DNA of 7,239 nucleotides, from positions 1-7,239 of the forward strand of contig DATKFM010000207.1 of NCBI GenBank assembly GCA_035544395.1. The letters are read 5' to 3'. A program made the position numbers and the translations under genes. Shown here in pieces: positions 6,105-7,239 of the stretch. Position 1 is the first letter of the stretch. Each line of letters starts with the position of its first letter. The notes beneath the pieces were generated by a model. It did not search any database and was not told the origin of the DNA. It saw only the letters and a program-made list of their open reading frames with translations. The DNA comes from DATKFM01 sp035544395 (GTDB taxonomy: Bacteria > Pseudomonadota > Alphaproteobacteria > Dongiales > Dongiaceae).

Positions 6105-6179
6105 CTAGCCCCAGATCAGCCAGATGATCACGAGCACAGATAATGGGACGCCGAGGAGCCAGGCAATTAGATAGCGCAT
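6105..6179 (-). CDS. Tiny single-helix membrane protein (24 aa)
   Basis: The product is only 24 residues, starting MRYLIAWLLGVP and ending in a Trp/Ile/Leu-rich stretch closing with LIWG. Essentially the whole protein is one membrane helix with a Gly-Pro kink near the middle and one Arg near the N-terminus. The frame is open to 6308, but the extra 43 residues look random and would begin upstream of the predicted promoter (6239-6215). ATG 6179 has GGAG about eight bases upstream. I recall similar uncharacterised mini-proteins with an AWLLGVP core in proteobacteria; this is not verified by a search. A role in the membrane stress response is inferred only from the promoter and neighbours. Most gene finders would miss it or call it too long. 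Confidence 0.72.
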   Translation of the reverse strand: MRYLIAWLLGVPLSVLVIIWLIWG

Positions 6180-6214
6180 TTGAACGTCTCCGCGTTTCAG
6201 TTGTGGCGTGGAAC

Positions 6215-6239
6215 AACCGCTGGCGGATCGATCTGTTCC
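6215..6239 (-). promoter_or_regulatory. Putative EcfG-type promoter of the 24-aa gene
   Basis: On the minus strand: GGAAC (6239-6235), 16 bases, GGTT (6218-6215). It ends 35 bases before the ATG at 6179, giving a short leader like that of the other small membrane protein (DUF3309). The -10 differs from CGTT at one base. Confidence 0.55.
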
Positions 6240-6258
6240 CGATCGCAACTCCCTATGA

Positions 6259-6270
6259 TTCCATATGGAA
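6259..6270. promoter_or_regulatory. 12-base palindrome midway between two divergent promoters
   Basis: TTCCATATGGAA is a perfect palindrome. Its centre is within about three bases of the midpoint between the minus-strand -35 (6239) and the plus-strand -35 (6296). That position suits a shared operator for a dimeric regulator, but no regulator is known and one 12-base palindrome can occur by chance. Confidence 0.3.
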
Positions 6271-6295
6271 ACCGGGTCCTGACCGGAATGGATTT

Positions 6296-6320
6296 GGAAC
6301 CGTCTCATGCAGGGACTGTT
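6296..6320 (+). promoter_or_regulatory. Putative EcfG-type promoter of the PRC-barrel gene
   Basis: GGAAC (6296-6300), 16 bases, TGTT (6317-6320), followed by TC. It ends 74 bases before ATG 6395. This is the only one of the five elements on the plus strand, and it is divergent from the promoter of the 24-aa gene. Confidence 0.6.
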
Positions 6321-6347
6321 TCTTTCTTATCAGGTCAGCGTGGGTGA

Positions 6348-6363
6348 TCCACGGGGCCGTGGA
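6348..6363 (+). other. Small hairpin in the leader of the PRC-barrel gene
   Basis: TCCACG (6348-6353) and CGTGGA (6358-6363) can pair as a 6-bp stem with loop GGGC. It lies between the predicted promoter and the ribosome site and could shape the mRNA leader. Confidence 0.35.
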
Positions 6364-6394
6364 ACCTCAACCCTATTGAAGACCGGAGTGCATA

Positions 6395-7210
6395 ATGAAC
6401 AAGCATCTTTCAACCACTGCGATCGCTGCCGTCCTGGGCGTCGGCCTGCTGACCGCGCCGATTGCCTTCGCGCCCCATGACGCGACCGCGGCGACCACGG
6501 CGGCTGCCGCCGTCGACTCGCAGAAGCTGATCGGTCAGAACATCGTGAACGGCGCCGGCGAGACGGTCGGCGAAGTGGAGAGCGTCGTCATCGACGGTGC
6601 CGGCAATGTGAAATACGTGATTGCCGGCGTCGGCGGCTTCCTCGGTTTGGGCGAGAAGCATGTCGCCCTGCTATGGGATGAGCTGACGATCAGCGAGAAC
6701 GGCGACAAGGTCATGGCGAACGTGACCAAGGAGCAACTCGAGGCGCTGCCGGAACACAAGTTCCCGGCTAGCGCCAAGCCGGGCATGGTCTATTCCTACG
6801 ATGATGACGTGGCGGTGAATCCGTACATTGCCGAGCGCACGCCGCCTGCCGCCTCCACCACCGAGCAGACCGCGGACTCGACCGTGGCTGCGCCGGAAAC
6901 CACGCCGCCTGAGGCCGCAATCGAACCGGCCGCGGGCATTCCGGGGATGCGCGCCAGCGAAATCCTCGGCGCGAAAGTGAACTCGGCCGATGGCACTAGC
7001 ATCGGCGAGATCAGCGAAGTGATCGTGCAGTCCAACGGCAGCATCAACGGCGTCGTCATCGATGTCGGCGGCTTCCTGGGCCTGGGCGAAAAGCCGGTCC
7101 TGCTGGGCTGGAACGATCTGAGCTTCTCCGGCAATGCCGATGATGTCGTTGTCTCGACGACGCTGAGCAAGGAGCAGCTCAGCAGCTTGCCGGCCTACAA
7201 GACGATGTAA
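6395..7210 (+). CDS. Exported protein with two PRC-barrel domains
   Basis: A 271-aa protein with an apparent Sec signal peptide: MNKH, a hydrophobic core to about residue 24, then a likely cut in the Ala-rich stretch around residues 26-33. Two PRC-barrel-like repeats follow, at about 41-122 and 187-268. They align along their length: G..V....G...GE...V.....G.....I..VGGFLGLGEK....L.W..L, ending KEQLE-ALP and KEQLSSLP. The ten residues VGGFLGLGEK are identical in both (79-88 and 224-233). The linker (about 123-185) is rich in Pro, Ala, Thr and Glu and probably flexible. PRC-barrels are small beta domains found in RNA-processing, photosynthetic and stress-related envelope proteins; no enzyme activity is implied. 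GGAG (6385-6388) six bases before ATG supports the start. An EcfG-type promoter lies upstream, suggesting a periplasmic stress protein. Confidence 0.9.
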   Translation: MNKHLSTTAIAAVLGVGLLTAPIAFAPHDATAATTAAAAVDSQKLIGQNIVNGAGETVGEVESVVIDGAGNVKYVIAGVGGFLGLGEKHVALLWDELTISENGDKVMANVTKEQLEALPEHKFPASAKPGMVYSYDDDVAVNPYIAERTPPAASTTEQTADSTVAAPETTPPEAAIEPAAGIPGMRASEILGAKVNSADGTSIGEISEVIVQSNGSINGVVIDVGGFLGLGEKPVLLGWNDLSFSGNADDVVVSTTLSKEQLSSLPAYKTM

Positions 7211-7239
7211 CCAACAATCTGCGCCGTGGGGCCGGGGGG
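7211..7239. other. Window end after PRC-barrel gene
   Basis: Twenty-nine bases ending in a G-rich run. No complete terminator or gene start is visible before the window ends. Confidence 0.4.

Noticed and set aside
6180..6308. N-terminal extension of 43 codons on the 24-aa gene
   Set aside because: It would begin upstream of the predicted promoter and has no ribosome site; the composition looks random.
6361..6365. A further plus-strand GGAAC just upstream of the PRC-barrel gene
   Set aside because: No nnTT element lies 16-17 bases downstream and it would place the start at or after the ribosome site. GGAAC at 6210-6214 and 5012-5016 on the plus strand fail similarly.

Overview
The window is a GC-rich bacterial chromosome segment, most likely from an alphaproteobacterium. 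The evidence is indirect. The small-gene half carries repeated GGAAC-N16-nnTT promoters, the signature of the alphaproteobacterial general stress sigma factor EcfG. The small-protein set (DUF3309, CsbD, PRC-barrel) is also common in that class. No rRNA or other taxonomic marker is present, so genus cannot be given.

Region 1 (1-4607, + strand) is the distal part of a kdp potassium-uptake operon: the 3' end of kdpB, then kdpC, kdpD and kdpE. KdpB and KdpC belong to the KdpFABC high-affinity K+ pump. KdpD and KdpE are the sensor kinase and response regulator that switch the operon on when K+ is limiting or osmotic stress occurs. Spacing is tight (11 bp, 35 bp, then an 11-bp overlap), which suggests one transcript. 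A strong inverted repeat spans the kdpE stop codon.

Region 2 (4630-6179, - strand) holds five small genes convergent with kdp: a DUF3309 membrane peptide (51 aa), a CsbD-family protein (71 aa), a hydrophilic 76-aa protein, a disordered Pro/Gly/charged 108-aa protein, and a 24-residue single-helix membrane peptide. Each has a Shine-Dalgarno sequence that fixes a shorter start than the longest open frame.

Region 3 (6395-7210, + strand) is an exported protein with two PRC-barrel domains, transcribed divergently from the 24-aa gene.

The most notable observation is that five of the six genes in regions 2 and 3 are each preceded by an exact GGAAC, a spacer of exactly 16 bases, and a -10 element ending in TT (CGTT, CATT, CATT, GGTT, TGTT). 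This looks like a compact EcfG-controlled stress island of mostly uncharacterised small proteins beside the osmotic/K+-responsive kdp operon. The sigma factor and its PhyR/NepR regulators are not in the window. No tRNA, rRNA, CRISPR array or insertion sequence was seen.
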